A stretch of 64,000 nucleotides of DNA from Lachnospiraceae bacterium UBA7205 (GCA_002490665.1 DKUL01000059.1:47958-111957); one strand, 5' to 3'; positions 27,217-37,007 are shown, counted from the stretch's first letter. Notes: a model not told the origin generated them from the sequence alone. A program made the numbers and translations.

Positions 27217-27546
27217 TCAGCGTTCCAGATGCTCCTGATATGCCTTTAGCATATGGTAAAAGAGCTTCTGGTCGCGTCTTGGCAGCTGCTGGTACAAGTC
27301 ATAAAAATCTAAAGAGTTATCTTCACTCGGAATTGCGGACTGCTCAATCAAGTCGGCGGGGGAGCAGCCGATGAAATCGCAGATGTCCACAAATGTATCC
27401 AGGCTCATTTTTGTAACGCCGCGTTCAATCTGGCTGATAAAGCTCAGGGACAGGTCAAGCTGCTCTGCCATCTGTTCCTGGGTGATATGCATCTGTTTTC
27501 TGTAAAATTTAATTCGTTTTCCCAAAGTTTTATAATCTAAAGCCAT
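27217..27546 (-). CDS. XRE-family HTH regulator, divergent to the glycan cluster
   Basis: 109-residue regulator with an N-terminal XRE HTH (ITQEQMAEQLDLSLSFISQI, residues about 21-40) and a short C-terminal helical tail. It is transcribed away from the ABC exporter gene, with about 250 bases of palindrome-rich DNA in between, and converges on the kinase gene at 27199. The arrangement suggests control of its own promoter and of the glycan operon. A similar short XRE form is common in Lachnospiraceae. Confidence 0.88.
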   Translation of the reverse strand: MALDYKTLGKRIKFYRKQMHITQEQMAEQLDLSLSFISQIERGVTKMSLDTFVDICDFIGCSPADLIEQSAIPSEDNSLDFYDLYQQLPRRDQKLFYHMLKAYQEHLER

Positions 27547-27624
27547 ACTGATTCTCCATATTCGTTATTTTATCCATAAAGTAAAACTATTATTATTTTC
27601 TATTAAGTTGATAATATAGTGACA

Positions 27625-27723
27625 GACACTATTACTGCGTTTTCTTTCAGAAATTCGCACTAATACTATTGATTTTTGACAGTATTAGTGTTAAACTGCT
27701 ATAGAAATCGCAATAATAGTGTT
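27625..27723 (+). promoter_or_regulatory. Promoter with nested inverted repeats ahead of the glycan operon
   Basis: Inner perfect palindrome CACTAATACT (27658-27667) with AGTATTAGTG (27681-27690). An outer pair is formed by CACTATTACTGCG near 27627-27639 and CGCAATAATAGTG near 27709-27721, with one mismatch. TTGACA (27676-27681), 18 bases and TATAGA (27700-27705) form a good rightward promoter whose -35 lies within the inner palindrome. This is the expected layout of a repressor-controlled promoter; the divergent XRE protein is the candidate repressor. Confidence 0.55.
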
Positions 27724-27799
27724 ATTTTTTGTCATGTAAAGAGGATAAAAGCGACATGTGGGAAAACGACTTCAAAAGAAAACCGGAGGAGATTGCGGA

Positions 27800-28576
27800 A
27801 TGGGGCGAATAAGGGAACTGGTCGAATACAGGGAGATGACTGCAAGTCTTGTGAGGCGGGAACTCCGCGGGAAATATAAGGGCTCGATTCTCGGCTTTCT
27901 GTGGACATTTATCAACCCACTGTGCCAGATTGTCATCTATACGGTTGTATTTTCGATGATTATGCGAAGCGGCCTGGAAAATTTTAATATATACATGATT
28001 TCGGGAATGATACCATGGTTCTTTTTCAGCGGCTCCGTTTTGCAGGGGGCAGGCTGCATCAGGGCGCACGCGAACATGGTGAAGAAAATTTATTTTCCGC
28101 GGGAAGTGCTGCCGGTTGTCGTGACGACTTTTCAGTTTATCAATATGCTGCTGAGCTTTATCTTCATTATCGCGGTGGTCATTGTGGAAAAAGGACGCTT
28201 TAATCCCGTTGCATGGGGATATCTTCCGCTGGTGATGCTGACGGAGTATCTGCTTGCCCTGGGGCTTGCACTGCTGATATCGGCATGTACCGTTTATTTC
28301 CGTGACTTGGAGCATATCACAAGCGTCCTGCTGATGGCATGGGTTTACCTGACACCGATATTTTATTCGATGGAGACGATACCCGACTATCTGCTTCCGA
28401 TATTCCGTTGCAACCCGATGACGCCCGTGATAGAGATGTACCACAGCATTATTTACTATGCAAAACCGCCTGAAACGGCGGCACTTGCACAGGCTTTCCT
28501 GTCCGCCATTGCTTTTCTGGTACTGGGAAGCCTTGTGTTTGGAAAACTTGAAGAGAATTTTGCGGAGGAACTGTGA
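27800..28576 (+). CDS. Polysaccharide ABC exporter permease, Wzm/TagG-like
   Basis: ABC-2 type permease of 258 residues, six helices. Family motifs: an N-terminal amphipathic segment ahead of RRELRGKYKGSILGFLW, and FYSMETIPDYLLPIFRCNPM near the C-terminus. GGAGGA chooses ATG 27800 over one at 27758. Its stop codon overlaps the ATPase start by one base. Together they export a lipid-linked cell-surface polymer (O-antigen or teichoic-acid type). Confidence 0.93.
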   Translation: MGRIRELVEYREMTASLVRRELRGKYKGSILGFLWTFINPLCQIVIYTVVFSMIMRSGLENFNIYMISGMIPWFFFSGSVLQGAGCIRAHANMVKKIYFPREVLPVVVTTFQFINMLLSFIFIIAVVIVEKGRFNPVAWGYLPLVMLTEYLLALGLALLISACTVYFRDLEHITSVLLMAWVYLTPIFYSMETIPDYLLPIFRCNPMTPVIEMYHSIIYYAKPPETAALAQAFLSAIAFLVLGSLVFGKLEENFAEEL

Positions 28577-29313
28577 TGGAAACGATATCCGTGTGTGAAG
28601 TCAAAAAAAGCTTCAAGGTGTATTTTGACAAAGGAAACATGCTCAAGGAAAGAATCCTTTTCCCGAACCGGAACCGTTATGAGCGGCGGGAAGTCCTGCG
28701 CGGCATCAGCTTTGCGTGCCAGAAGGGGGAGGCGGTCGGACTAATCGGGAAAAACGGCTGCGGCAAGAGCACCATACTCAAACTCCTGTCCAGAATCCTG
28801 CGCCCCAATGAGGGAACGATTACCGTGAATGGCAGGGTATCAAGCCTGATAGAGCTTGGCGCGGGTTTCCATATGGACATGACAGGCAGGGAAAACATCT
28901 ATATCAATGCCGCCATCTTTGGCTTAAAGAAAAAGGAAATCAACGCGCGTCTGGACGACATCATCCGGTTTTCGGAGCTTGGGGAATCCATAGACAATCC
29001 TGTCAGAACCTACTCGTCCGGCATGTACATGCGGCTTGCGTTTTCTGTTGCGATTAATGTGGATGCGGACATCCTGCTCGTGGATGAAATCCTTGCGGTG
29101 GGGGATGTCAATTTCCAGAGTAAGTGTTTTGAAAAACTTAGGGAAATCAAACGTGCAGGAACGACAATTGTAATTGTGTCACATGCAATGGAGCAGTTGT
29201 ATGAAATCTGTGACAGGCTGATTTGGATAGAAGATGGCATGGTTCGAATGGATGGGGATGTGAGACAGATAGCTGAGGCATATCTTGTCAGCATGGAGAG
29301 TAGAAGAACATAA
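28576..29313 (+). CDS. Polysaccharide ABC exporter ATPase, Wzt/TagH-like, short form
   Basis: 245-residue ATPase; an in-frame GTG at 28573 is also possible. Walker A GKNGCGKST, signature TYSSGMYMRLAFS, Walker B ILLVDEILAVGD; the GRVSSLIELGAGFHMDMTGREN block is specific for the Wzt/TagH/KpsT export group. The protein ends shortly after the nucleotide-binding domain, so the C-terminal carbohydrate-binding domain found in Wzt proteins that recognise a chain-terminating cap is missing. Confidence 0.94.
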   Translation: METISVCEVKKSFKVYFDKGNMLKERILFPNRNRYERREVLRGISFACQKGEAVGLIGKNGCGKSTILKLLSRILRPNEGTITVNGRVSSLIELGAGFHMDMTGRENIYINAAIFGLKKKEINARLDDIIRFSELGESIDNPVRTYSSGMYMRLAFSVAINVDADILLVDEILAVGDVNFQSKCFEKLREIKRAGTTIVIVSHAMEQLYEICDRLIWIEDGMVRMDGDVRQIAEAYLVSMESRRT

Positions 29314-29326
29314 ATAGGAGGAACGT

Positions 29327-31117
29327 ATGAAGCTACAGGAGATATTATGGCCAAAGGATGGGATATGTACTGACATTGAAATGTATTTTCATTCTAATTA
29401 TAAGGTCAATCTGATTCAGACGGAGCATACGCATATTCGGTTCAGAAGGGGTGGCGTGATTACCACCGATACATATTTTAATAGCCTGTCGGTAGAAAAA
29501 TGGAAAAAATATACGAACATTCAGAGTCTTTCGCTTACAGTGGCAGTTCAGGGAACATTTCACATCAGCCTGTGCTGGAAAAGGAAGATAAATGACATGT
29601 TTATTGAAAGGGAGCTAAAAAATATTGTTGTCAATGCGCCTGAGAGACAGGAAGTGACATTGGCGTTTCCGGATGAGACAAAAGGCATGCTCTTTTTTCG
29701 AATAGAGTCTTTGGAGAAAGGCGGGAAATTTTATGGCGGTTATTATCAGACAATGGTGCAGCCTGACGGAATCAGGCCTGTAAAGCTTGGAATTGTCATC
29801 TGTACCTACAAGCGTGAAAAATATGTCAGGGACAATATCAGTCTCTTGAACAAGGATATCATTCAGAATAAGGACAGTCCGCTTTTCGGGAAACTGGAAG
29901 TATTTATTTCGGATAATGGACAGAGCCTGGAATCATATCACCTTGAAAGTGAGAGGATTCACATCATAAAAAATAAAAATGCGGGCGGTGCGGGCGGCTT
30001 TACGCGTGGGTTGATGGAGATAATCAGGAAGCCGGACAGGGCGGGAATAACCCATGCGCTCCTGATGGATGATGATATCGTGGTAGACACTGCGTCCATC
30101 GTGAGAACCGCCACGATACTCGCACTTTTGAAGGATGCTTATCAGGATGCGTTTGTGGGCGGAGCGATGCTGCGTGCCGACCAGCGCAATATCCAGGTGG
30201 AGGCAGGCGCTTCCTGGAATGCAGGGAAATTGATTTCATTAAAGGCTGATTTGGACTTACGGTTATGGGAGAACTGTCTTAGAAATGAACAGGAGGAGTA
30301 CAGTGAATTCAATGCGTGGTGGTATTGCTGTTTTCCGATTGACATTGTGGAGGAGGACAATCTGCCGCTTCCGATTTTTATTCGGGGGGACGATTTGGAA
30401 TATGGACTGCGCAACATGAAAACATTGATTCTGATGAATGGTATCTGTGTGTGGCATGAGCCGTTTGAGAATAAGTATTCTTCTTTTCTGGAGTACTATG
30501 TTATCCGAAACAGACTGATTGACAATGCCTTTCATTTTCCAGGGTGGGGAAAGAAGGAGCTAATCCGGACGCTGATTGGCGAGTACAGGCGGGAGGCTTA
30601 TCTTTATCGGTATAAAAACGTGGAATTGTACATAAAAGGAATCCGGGATTTCTTAAAAGGCATTGATTTTCTTGAGCAGACAGACCCGGAATGGCTTCAT
30701 GAGGAGATTATGGCATCCGGTTATAAGGCGCTTCCGGCAGAGCAGCTCGAGGTACCGTTTATGGAAAGTGAGTATGAACGGGGAAGGACGGAAGAACATC
30801 CCCGTCTGCATGAGATTGTGCGAAAGTTTACACTGAATGGGTATCTGCTTCCCGCCAAGCATATAAGGACGGTTCCGGTGGCCCAGGCAAGACCGGAGTT
30901 CGTGTGGCGTGCAAAAACAATTTTATTTTATGACATTGTGGAAAATAAAGGATTTGTTACGCACAGGAGTCTGCGGAAATTTATAGGACAGGGATTTCAG
31001 GTGCTGGGCACAATCATTGCGATACTGACGCAGTATGACAAGGCAAAAAAATCATATCAGGACAGGAGAAAAGAAGTTACCTGTATGACGTTTTGGGAGC
31101 ATTACCTGGATATATAG
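29327..31117 (+). CDS. GlfT2-like galactofuranosyltransferase (GT2)
   Basis: 596-residue glycosyltransferase with the architecture of mycobacterial GlfT2: an N-terminal beta-sandwich of about 150 residues, then a GT-A domain starting LGIVICTYKREKYV. Shared landmarks are NAGGAGGFTRGL, the metal-binding MDDDI, AWWYCCFPID, FIRGDDLEYGLRN and the catalytic-region WHEPFENKYSS followed by YYVIRNRLI. GlfT2 polymerises galactofuranose from UDP-Galf. No UDP-galactopyranose mutase (glf) is in the window, so it must be elsewhere if the donor is UDP-Galf. Confidence 0.88.
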   Translation: MKLQEILWPKDGICTDIEMYFHSNYKVNLIQTEHTHIRFRRGGVITTDTYFNSLSVEKWKKYTNIQSLSLTVAVQGTFHISLCWKRKINDMFIERELKNIVVNAPERQEVTLAFPDETKGMLFFRIESLEKGGKFYGGYYQTMVQPDGIRPVKLGIVICTYKREKYVRDNISLLNKDIIQNKDSPLFGKLEVFISDNGQSLESYHLESERIHIIKNKNAGGAGGFTRGLMEIIRKPDRAGITHALLMDDDIVVDTASIVRTATILALLKDAYQDAFVGGAMLRADQRNIQVEAGASWNAGKLISLKADLDLRLWENCLRNEQEEYSEFNAWWYCCFPIDIVEEDNLPLPIFIRGDDLEYGLRNMKTLILMNGICVWHEPFENKYSSFLEYYVIRNRLIDNAFHFPGWGKKELIRTLIGEYRREAYLYRYKNVELYIKGIRDFLKGIDFLEQTDPEWLHEEIMASGYKALPAEQLEVPFMESEYERGRTEEHPRLHEIVRKFTLNGYLLPAKHIRTVPVAQARPEFVWRAKTILFYDIVENKGFVTHRSLRKFIGQGFQVLGTIIAILTQYDKAKKSYQDRRKEVTCMTFWEHYLDI

Positions 31118-31137
31118 GCAGGAGGGGACAACAAAAA

Positions 31138-33222
31138 GTGAAGGGATTATATCGTCTTATTTTTGTGGCTGTTTTTGTTGAGGTCATAATATGTAATTTT
31201 AGGACATGGGAATCCATGGGGTGGACTTCATATGACATGGTTGAGAATGGTTCGTTTTTGTTAAAGGATGGACAGTTTGTGACCACGGAAGCAGACAAAA
31301 GCTCGGTTGTCGCGCCGTTCAGGGAAGATGGATGGTGTGATGTGACCGCATTTGACGGAATGTATCCTGTCAAAAATATATATTTATTATGCCGGTATTT
31401 GGATTCGGACAGCCAGCCGATTGAAAATAGTTATGTTACGGTGTACATGAAGGTGCGGGATGAAGGAAATGCAATCAGCTATCAGCTGCCGGACAGGGTG
31501 GTAGCGCCCGAAATCAGGAGGACGCAGTACAATCGCCTGAATCCTTGCGGGCAGTTAAAGGGACTGGAGCTGACTTTCCTGAAACCTGATTATAGGGACA
31601 TTGCCGCGGTAGAAATAGTGGCGTGCCAGTTTAACGTGCATGTGGCGTTCCGGTTTTCATTGCTCCGCTGCTGTATTGTGCTGCTGTTAATCTTGTCCGT
31701 ATATTACTTGCGTCCGGGTTCGCGGATATATCAGAGGGCAGTTGATGAAAAGTTTCGCGGAAAAAAGACTGTGGTAATCATATGCCTGATGGGATGTATT
31801 TTGTTTTCCTTATTTTTTGCAAACATAAATCCACAGTACTATTACAAAAATTACCGGACACAGTATCACGACCTGGCAGAGGCATTTATGGAGGGAAATC
31901 CGTATCTAAATGAAAAACCGGCAAATTCACTTGCGACAATGGAAAATCCGTATGACACCAATTTACGGGAGGCCGTTACAAGGGAAGCCGGCGAAACATG
32001 GAGACTGGACTGGGCTTATTTTAACAACCGGTATTATGTTTATTTTGGCGTGGTTCCTGTCCTGATGCACTTTCTCCCTTATTATGCGCTTACGGGTACC
32101 CATTTGTCGGTGAATGCTTCGGTGTCTTTCTTTGGCATTTTCTATATAGCAGGCTGTTTTGCACTGCTTTGGATGATTTTTAAGAGGAAATTTTCAAAAG
32201 CCCCTTTTGCGCTTTACCTGTTGGGCTGCGGTATGCTTGTATTCTGCTCGGGAATGTTCTATGCCTTTAGGGGGCCTGCCTTTTATGGACTGCCGATATT
32301 GGCGGCGGCAGCTTTTTCGGTGTGGGGACTCTGGTTCTGGTATGGTTCAAGGGGGGAAGGGCAGTATCCGGTTTCATGCAGAAAAGTGATGTGTGGTTCG
32401 CTCTGTATTGCGATGACAGCGGGGTGCCGTCCGCAGTTTTTAATTGTTTCCGCTGTTTCGATATTTATATTTTACGACTGTCTGTCTGATAAAAATTTTG
32501 TGTTCTCAAAACAGGGAAGGAAATTTTTGGCGGCATGGGTTGTTCCGGCGCTTGTTGTCGCGTCAGGAATTATGTACTACAACTTTATTCGGTTTGGTTC
32601 GCCGATGGATTTTGGGGCTAATTATAACCTCACGTCAAACGACATGACACACAGGGAATGGCATTGGGACCGAACCATCCTGGGAATCTATATGTACTTG
32701 TTTGAGCCGACAAAAATAAGCGCCGTTTTTCCATTTATTCTGGATTCACTTATGCCGGCAGACTGTGTAATACCATTTACAAATTATATGGGAATTACAA
32801 TATTTGAAGGAAACTTTGGCGGTATTGTTTTTAACCATCCTGTCCTGGCACTGCCGTTTCTGGCGCTGCCATTGAGGAAATATTGTAAAAAAGATGTCTA
32901 TCGGACGAGTTTGTTTTTTATGGCTTCGGCAGTAGTGATTATTGTTGCCGATACGCAGATGGCAGGCCTGGTGGGACGTTACCTGATGGATTTTGGGTGG
33001 CTGTTCTGCCTGGCGGCGGTTTTGCTGGTTTCCTCGGTGGAAGAGCGCTGCGGGGATAATACATTTAAGATGCTGATAAGAAGTGCGGTGCTGATAAGTG
33101 TGCTATGGGGCGTCATTTATGAGTTTCTGCTCGCCTTTAATGCACATACCAATTCTTCGCTGCGGGCATTTTGCCCCAGCCTGTATTACCGGGTTCAGTC
33201 AGCAGTTGCGTTCTGGCTGTAG
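31138..33222 (+). CDS. Large multi-helix membrane protein, probable GT-C-type glycosyltransferase
   Basis: 694 residues from GTG 31138, which has AGGAGGGG nine bases upstream; a longer reading frame starts inside the previous gene and is less likely. One N-terminal helix, an extracytoplasmic segment to about residue 185, then about ten helices. The loop with NPYLNEKP, MENPYDTNLREA and YFNNRYYVYFGVVPV resembles membrane glycosyltransferases of the GT39/GT-C type that use polyprenyl-phosphate sugars. Exact family not recognised. Context: an ABC-exported glycan with two polyprenyl-phosphate-type GT2 genes. Confidence 0.75.
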   Translation: MKGLYRLIFVAVFVEVIICNFRTWESMGWTSYDMVENGSFLLKDGQFVTTEADKSSVVAPFREDGWCDVTAFDGMYPVKNIYLLCRYLDSDSQPIENSYVTVYMKVRDEGNAISYQLPDRVVAPEIRRTQYNRLNPCGQLKGLELTFLKPDYRDIAAVEIVACQFNVHVAFRFSLLRCCIVLLLILSVYYLRPGSRIYQRAVDEKFRGKKTVVIICLMGCILFSLFFANINPQYYYKNYRTQYHDLAEAFMEGNPYLNEKPANSLATMENPYDTNLREAVTREAGETWRLDWAYFNNRYYVYFGVVPVLMHFLPYYALTGTHLSVNASVSFFGIFYIAGCFALLWMIFKRKFSKAPFALYLLGCGMLVFCSGMFYAFRGPAFYGLPILAAAAFSVWGLWFWYGSRGEGQYPVSCRKVMCGSLCIAMTAGCRPQFLIVSAVSIFIFYDCLSDKNFVFSKQGRKFLAAWVVPALVVASGIMYYNFIRFGSPMDFGANYNLTSNDMTHREWHWDRTILGIYMYLFEPTKISAVFPFILDSLMPADCVIPFTNYMGITIFEGNFGGIVFNHPVLALPFLALPLRKYCKKDVYRTSLFFMASAVVIIVADTQMAGLVGRYLMDFGWLFCLAAVLLVSSVEERCGDNTFKMLIRSAVLISVLWGVIYEFLLAFNAHTNSSLRAFCPSLYYRVQSAVAFWL

Positions 33223-33246
33223 GGAAAAAATTTTAAAGGAGGCAGT

Positions 33247-34203
33247 ATGGATAAAATAGCTGTTCTTGTGCCTTGTTACAATGAGGCGAAAACTATAGGA
33301 AAGGTGGTAAGGGATTTTAAGGAAATTCTTCCGGAGGCAGTGGTGTATGTGTATGACAATAATTCCAGTGACAACACGGTACAGGAAGCAGAGCAGGCGG
33401 GAGCCATAGTGCGTCACGAATACCAGCAGGGAAAAGGGAATGTGATACGGCGCATGTTTCGGGAAATAGAGGCAGAAGTCTATGTCATGGTGGATGGGGA
33501 TGATACGTATCCTGCAAAGGCAGCTTTCGAGATGGTCAGGCTGGTGCGCGAGCGTCAGTCGGACATGGTGGTTGGCGACCGTCTTTCAGGTACATATTTT
33601 ACGGAAAACAAAAGACCTTTCCACAATTTTGGGAACACACTGGTCAGGGAGAGCATCAACCGTCTGTTCCATGCATCGATTCAGGATATTATGACAGGTT
33701 ATCGCGCATTTAGTTATCAGTTTGTGAAATCCTTTCCGGTTCTTTCAAAAGGATTTGAGATTGAGACGGAGATGACCATCTTTGCCGTCGACAGAAATAT
33801 GAAAGTGGACAACATTGTTGTGGAGTACCGGGACAGACCAGAGGGAAGCACATCAAAACTCAATACCTTTTCGGACGGCGGCAGGGTGCTTCTGACAATG
33901 ATAAATCTATATAAAAACTACAGGCCATTTGGTTTCTTTGGCAGTCTGGCGTTTTTGCTGGCTGCTGTGGGAGGCGGGTTTTTTGTCCCTGTTTTTGCAG
34001 ACTTCCTGCGGACAGGGATTGTCGACAGGTTTCCGACACTGATTGTATGTGGTTTTGTCATGGTTCTGGCAATGATTTTGTTTGCAGTTGGAGTGATTCT
34101 TGCAACGCTCAGGGTAAAAGACAGGCAGGACTTCGAGTATCGTCTGCAGGAAATTAACAGGACAAAAATATACTGCCGGAGCAGGGATGGATATGGACAA
34201 TAA
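33247..34203 (+). CDS. GT2 glycosyltransferase, polyprenyl-phosphate sugar synthase type
   Basis: 318 residues. GT-A core with VLVPCYNEAKTIGKVV, YDNNSSDNT, and a DGDDTYP metal-binding motif; two C-terminal helices (about 225-250 and 260-285). This plan is that of dolichol/undecaprenyl-phosphate mannose- or glucose-synthases, which load a sugar on a lipid for use outside the membrane. The next gene starts inside its last codons. The sugar is unknown. Confidence 0.88.
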   Translation: MDKIAVLVPCYNEAKTIGKVVRDFKEILPEAVVYVYDNNSSDNTVQEAEQAGAIVRHEYQQGKGNVIRRMFREIEAEVYVMVDGDDTYPAKAAFEMVRLVRERQSDMVVGDRLSGTYFTENKRPFHNFGNTLVRESINRLFHASIQDIMTGYRAFSYQFVKSFPVLSKGFEIETEMTIFAVDRNMKVDNIVVEYRDRPEGSTSKLNTFSDGGRVLLTMINLYKNYRPFGFFGSLAFLLAAVGGGFFVPVFADFLRTGIVDRFPTLIVCGFVMVLAMILFAVGVILATLRVKDRQDFEYRLQEINRTKIYCRSRDGYGQ

Positions 34204-35788
34204 AAAAGAGATAAAAAGATGTAAAATTGCGCTTTTGGCGCTTATATGCCTGGGAATTGCCTTTATGGTGTATTATGTGGCGGGGTCTGTCAGGGATTAT
34301 TTCTCATCGGACTATGCGGCGTACATTCTTCTTGCGCGGGAGCAGAATCGGCTGGGACAATTCTTTCCGGACGGTTTTCATTACAGCACGGGTCTGTTTA
34401 TCTTTACACCAAATCTGTTGATAGCCCCGCTGCTTTATATTATTGAGGACTGGATAGTGTGCAGGCAGATAGCCGTGGCTGTGTATGCCGCTGTCCTGCT
34501 TGTTCTGGCTAGAATGTTCTTTTGCAGGATATTGCAGGAAAAGGAAAGCAAAACTGTGTCGTTCCTGATTTTTACGGTCTTGTTTCTGATGCCGCTTAGC
34601 TTTACGCAGATGGAGGAGTGGTTCTTTGAGGCGGGTTATCTGAACAATATGATTTATGAACTGATGATTCTGCTTTGCTTTGCCTGTTTTTGGGAGGAAC
34701 ATGGCTCCCCGAAAAAAATGTGGATGACAGGAATATTGTTTTTCGGGGCATTGGTTGTGGGGAATATGGAAAGCAGCAGGAACTATCTGCTTATCAATAT
34801 TCCGCTTTTCGGGGCGCTGGCGCTATACCAGCTCATTGAAAACTGGGAAGATTTTTCCACGGTGTGCAAAAACCAGAAGGTGAATCGCTCCATGGTCATT
34901 GTCGTGGCGGGCACGGTCAGCGCGTTTTTGCTATTTTCGGGAATATCCAGATCTGTCGGACTGCGGGCCGGACTTGGCAATGCCGCGTTTGCAGATTCTT
35001 ATAATATTGCGGGAAACCTGGATGCGTTTCTGAACCGGATAGTTTTGTTTCATGGCGCTTCGGGGCGGGATGAGATTATCACTATAAAAGGTGTATCCAA
35101 CATGGTGAATTTTCTTATTATGACAGTGCTGACAGTAGTGTTTCCGCTTCTGGCGCTTGCAAGGTACAAAATGCTGGACAGCTCCCTTTTGAAACTATTT
35201 GTGCTGTTTCTCTGGATAAGTAACTTCCTGGATATTTATATGATGATTTTCTGTGACTTGTGGTCGGTAAATCCGGCAAGATATTTTCAGACAGCATATT
35301 TTAACAACATTATACTGGCGTCGGTAATTTTCACCCATATGATATCTGTGAACCGGAATGGGATGGCATATCTGATTGTGCTGGTTTTGTCTGTATCAAC
35401 CGGCATCAACCAGATAAACACATATACCAATGAAATATTACCTGTCAGGGAAGAATGCAGGGGAGCGTATATAGACGGATTTATTCAGTTTCTGGAGGAC
35501 AACCATCTGACATATGGATATGCAAGCTTCTGGAACGCATATAAGTATACTGCACTCTCAAGTGGAAAAGTCAATATTGCTGCCTTTGAAGGTGTGCCGG
35601 ACAATCCATATAAATGGCTTACGTCGGATTCCTATTACGATCCGAATGTGTTCAGCGGAAGATGTTTTATTTTACTGGACATGAATGTGGGAGAAAATGT
35701 GGATGACACATACCGAAACAGAGCTGTTGAGATATTGCAGTACAGCAATTATGAGATTCTTGTGTTTGAGAATAGTATTTACGGATAA
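34193..35788 (+). CDS. Multi-helix membrane protein of the glycan cluster
   Basis: 531 residues with about eleven hydrophobic helices and little else; no motif recognised. ATG 34193 has a GGAGCAGGG run at a workable distance and overlaps the previous gene by 11 bases; ATG 34187 is an alternative. After the last helix there is a soluble C-terminal part of about 110 residues. By position after a polyprenyl-phosphate sugar synthase it may be a GT-C transferase adding that sugar to the polymer outside the membrane, or a polymer ligase. Confidence in the reading frame is high, in the role low. Confidence 0.8.
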   Translation: MDNKKEIKRCKIALLALICLGIAFMVYYVAGSVRDYFSSDYAAYILLAREQNRLGQFFPDGFHYSTGLFIFTPNLLIAPLLYIIEDWIVCRQIAVAVYAAVLLVLARMFFCRILQEKESKTVSFLIFTVLFLMPLSFTQMEEWFFEAGYLNNMIYELMILLCFACFWEEHGSPKKMWMTGILFFGALVVGNMESSRNYLLINIPLFGALALYQLIENWEDFSTVCKNQKVNRSMVIVVAGTVSAFLLFSGISRSVGLRAGLGNAAFADSYNIAGNLDAFLNRIVLFHGASGRDEIITIKGVSNMVNFLIMTVLTVVFPLLALARYKMLDSSLLKLFVLFLWISNFLDIYMMIFCDLWSVNPARYFQTAYFNNIILASVIFTHMISVNRNGMAYLIVLVLSVSTGINQINTYTNEILPVREECRGAYIDGFIQFLEDNHLTYGYASFWNAYKYTALSSGKVNIAAFEGVPDNPYKWLTSDSYYDPNVFSGRCFILLDMNVGENVDDTYRNRAVEILQYSNYEILVFENSIYG

Positions 35789-35814
35789 AACAGTGGAAAA
35801 ATGACTTATGGAAA

Positions 35815-36978
35815 ATGCGGGAAGAGGAAAGGGGCAAGAGGAAATTGGTTTATTTTAACGTACCTCTCGTAGTGGGCGGGGAAATGGATTTTATTGAGGA
35901 TGCAATCAGGACAAGAAAGATTTGTGGTGATGGCAGGTACACGCATATGTGCAATGACTGGATTCAAAAAAAGACGAAATCGGAGGGGGTTCTTCTTACG
36001 ACGTCCTGCACGCATGCAACGGAGCTGGCGGCAATTTTGTGCGACATCAAGGCGGGCGACGAGGTTATTATGCCGTCTTATACGTTTGTTTCGACGGCGG
36101 ATGCCTTTGTTTTGCGTGGAGCAAGGGCAGTGTTTGTGGACATTCGTCCGGACACAATGAATATTGATGAAAATCTGATTGAGCCGGCAATTACGGGTCG
36201 GACAAAGGCGATTGTCCCGGTTCATTATGCAGGCGTGTCATGTGAAATGGATCGGATTATGGCAATAGCAGCGAAATACCATCTTTATGTCATCGAGGAC
36301 GCGGCGCAGGGAATGATGGCATCCTATAAGGGACGGCAGCTTGGAACGATTGGTGACATTGGATGCTACAGCTTTCACGAGACAAAAAATTTTAGCATGG
36401 GGGAGGGCGGAGCGATACTGCTTAAAAATGGAGCAATGCTCGAGCAGGCAGAAATCATCAGGGAAAAGGGAACAAACCGGAGCAAGTTTTTCCGTGGGCA
36501 GATTGACAAGTATACCTGGGTGGCAGCAGGCTCTTCTTATTTGCCAAGTGAACTGAATGCGGCATATTTGTGGGCACAGCTTCAAAAGGCGGACGAGATC
36601 TGTGACAACCGGATGGCTTCATGGCGCAGGTACCAGGATGAACTGGGTGCACTGGAACAGGCAGGCTATATTGACCTTCCGTATGTTCCGGAAGCGTGCA
36701 TGCATAATGCACATATGTTTTACATAAAGGCAAAGGACTTGGAAGAACGGACAAGGCTGATTGCATATTTGAAAGAAAAAGGGATTATGGCAGTATTTCA
36801 CTATATTCCGCTGCATACGGCGCCAGCGGGACAAAAGTATGGGGAATTCAGGGGAGAGGACAGGTATACTACGGCGGAGAGCGAGCGCCTGGTGAGGCTG
36901 CCGTTATATTATGGGCTGAGTGAACAGGATCAGACAATGGTCATAGAGGCAGTCCGGAAGTTTTACACGTCATTATAA
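35815..36978 (+). CDS. DegT/DnrJ/EryC1-family sugar aminotransferase, WecE-like
   Basis: PLP-dependent aminotransferase acting on nucleotide keto-sugars. The PLP lysine is in SFHETKN (Lys191 counted from 35815), with TSCTHATELAAIL, GDEVIMPSYTFVSTADAFV and IEDAAQG as further family marks. SFHETKN and the overall pattern match WecE/RffA, which makes dTDP-4-amino-4,6-dideoxygalactose. Start unsure: ATG 35815 lacks a good site, and a TTG at 35845 would give the more usual N-terminus (VYFNVPLVVGGEM). It is followed by MaoC and acyltransferase genes that could modify the new amino group. Confidence 0.93.
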   Translation: MREEERGKRKLVYFNVPLVVGGEMDFIEDAIRTRKICGDGRYTHMCNDWIQKKTKSEGVLLTTSCTHATELAAILCDIKAGDEVIMPSYTFVSTADAFVLRGARAVFVDIRPDTMNIDENLIEPAITGRTKAIVPVHYAGVSCEMDRIMAIAAKYHLYVIEDAAQGMMASYKGRQLGTIGDIGCYSFHETKNFSMGEGGAILLKNGAMLEQAEIIREKGTNRSKFFRGQIDKYTWVAAGSSYLPSELNAAYLWAQLQKADEICDNRMASWRRYQDELGALEQAGYIDLPYVPEACMHNAHMFYIKAKDLEERTRLIAYLKEKGIMAVFHYIPLHTAPAGQKYGEFRGEDRYTTAESERLVRLPLYYGLSEQDQTMVIEAVRKFYTSL

Positions 36979-37007
36979 TCAGCAGCGCGAAGGAACGGAG
37001 GATTTGG

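Noticed and set aside
27722..28444. Minus-strand open frame (240 codons) opposite the exporter permease
   Set aside because: His/Gln/Arg-rich mirror sequence, no recognised domain; the permease frame is supported by motifs and operon overlap.
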